33,679 bases of DNA from Gymnopus androsaceus JB14 (Eukaryota; Basidiomycota; Agaricomycetes; Agaricales; Omphalotaceae), in NCBI GenBank assembly GCA_009733575.1, contig ML769603.1, forward strand, positions 76,218-109,896, read 5' to 3'. The notes below the pieces were generated by a model. It searched no databases. It was not told the DNA's origin and saw only the letters and a program-made list of their open reading frames with translations. The translations under genes and the position numbers were made by a program. Below are positions 33,417-33,679 of the stretch, one piece after another; positions within the stretch are counted from its first letter, which is position 1; each line of letters opens with the position of its first letter.

Positions 33417-33446
33417 GTTATTGACTCGGTAATGACTCGGTAATCA
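33369..33446. repeat. GACTCGGTA tandem-like repeat across a start codon
   Basis: Five copies of GAYTCRGTA lie at 33370, 33391, 33403, 33423 and 33434. The first three encode the Thr/Glu/Ser repeat at the N-terminus of the 188-aa protein, and the last two lie upstream of its ATG (33416). The array therefore spans the start and could vary in copy number. Confidence 0.5.
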
Positions 33447-33594
33447 TCGAATCGGATGCTGGCAGAGGGCTGTTCATGGTGAATGGAGGAACAGAAATCA
33501 ATGGAGCAGGTGGAAGAGCGATATTGGGAATGAAAGAGGGCAGAGATATATTTGTATAAGCTAAACATAGAAATGATGAGCGAAAGCAGCAGCG

Positions 33595-33679
33595 ATGGAT
33601 TGCATGAGCTCACTAGATAAGGGAGGTAATGCCCGCAATGGTGTGGGAAGTGGAGGCGGCATGACAGCTCAGAATCAAC
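33595..33679 (+). CDS. Possible start of a gene running off the window
   Basis: The ATG at 33595 opens MDCMSSLDKGG followed by a Gly/Asn-rich stretch, and the frame stays open to the last base. A TATATTTGTATAA stretch lies about 40 b upstream. Only 28 codons are visible, so the gene call is weak. It would be divergent from the 188-aa gene. Confidence 0.2.
   Translation, partial: MDCMSSLDKGGNARNGVGSGGGMTAQNQ

Overview
The window looks like a mushroom-forming basidiomycete (Agaricomycete-type) nuclear genome. The genes have many short GT..AG introns of about 46-56 bp. Recognisable products include an F-box/LRR-like protein, a YqjM-type Old Yellow Enzyme, a homeodomain protein, an XPG/Rad2-family nuclease, histone H2B and a tyrosine recombinase. 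Transposable-element relics fill most of the space between genes. No bacterial features, rRNA genes or convincing functional tRNA genes were seen.

Layout. 1-7179 is a decayed repeat zone with two Ty1/copia 3' ends on the + strand; the second has a clean 317-bp LTR at 6863-7179. 7180-9960 is a nested DNA-transposon zone: a 719-bp element with 27-bp inverted ends and a 9-bp target duplication (Mutator-like), a 554-bp TA-flanked element (Tc1/mariner-like), an AT-rich host repeat and a tRNA-like stretch. 9960-12988 is a truncated minus-strand copia element with its 5' LTR. 13141-14527 holds two more non-autonomous elements, one hAT-like with an 8-bp target duplication. 15528-21045 is a gene island: a helical-domain relic, an F-box pseudogene, an Old Yellow Enzyme and a homeodomain gene. 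21600-24700 is a second repeat zone with another copy of the 554-bp element, a gypsy chromovirus LTR with the end of its pol chromodomain, and a TAAACA-motif cluster. 24698-27874 holds an uncharacterised proline-rich multi-exon gene and a truncated XPG nuclease. 28190-30459 is a broken histone H2B locus. 30489-33416 is a compact locus built around an intact seven-exon tyrosine recombinase of 506 aa, with an intact convergent 188-aa partner gene and a small divergent gene.

Two themes stand out. Nearly every host-like gene between 15.5 and 30.5 kb carries one or more single-base frameshifts inside otherwise well conserved coding sequence, whereas the tyrosine recombinase and its partner read through without one. 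This could mean residual assembly indels or a decaying region around a recently active element, and the sequence alone cannot decide. The copia element on the minus strand also carries premature TGA codons and a protease substitution that are all explained by CpG to TpG/CpA change, consistent with methylation-linked silencing.

The best candidate for an under-described system is the tyrosine recombinase locus at 30489-33416: a Crypton-like recombinase with a cysteine-cluster tail, apparently accompanied by two small genes of unknown function.
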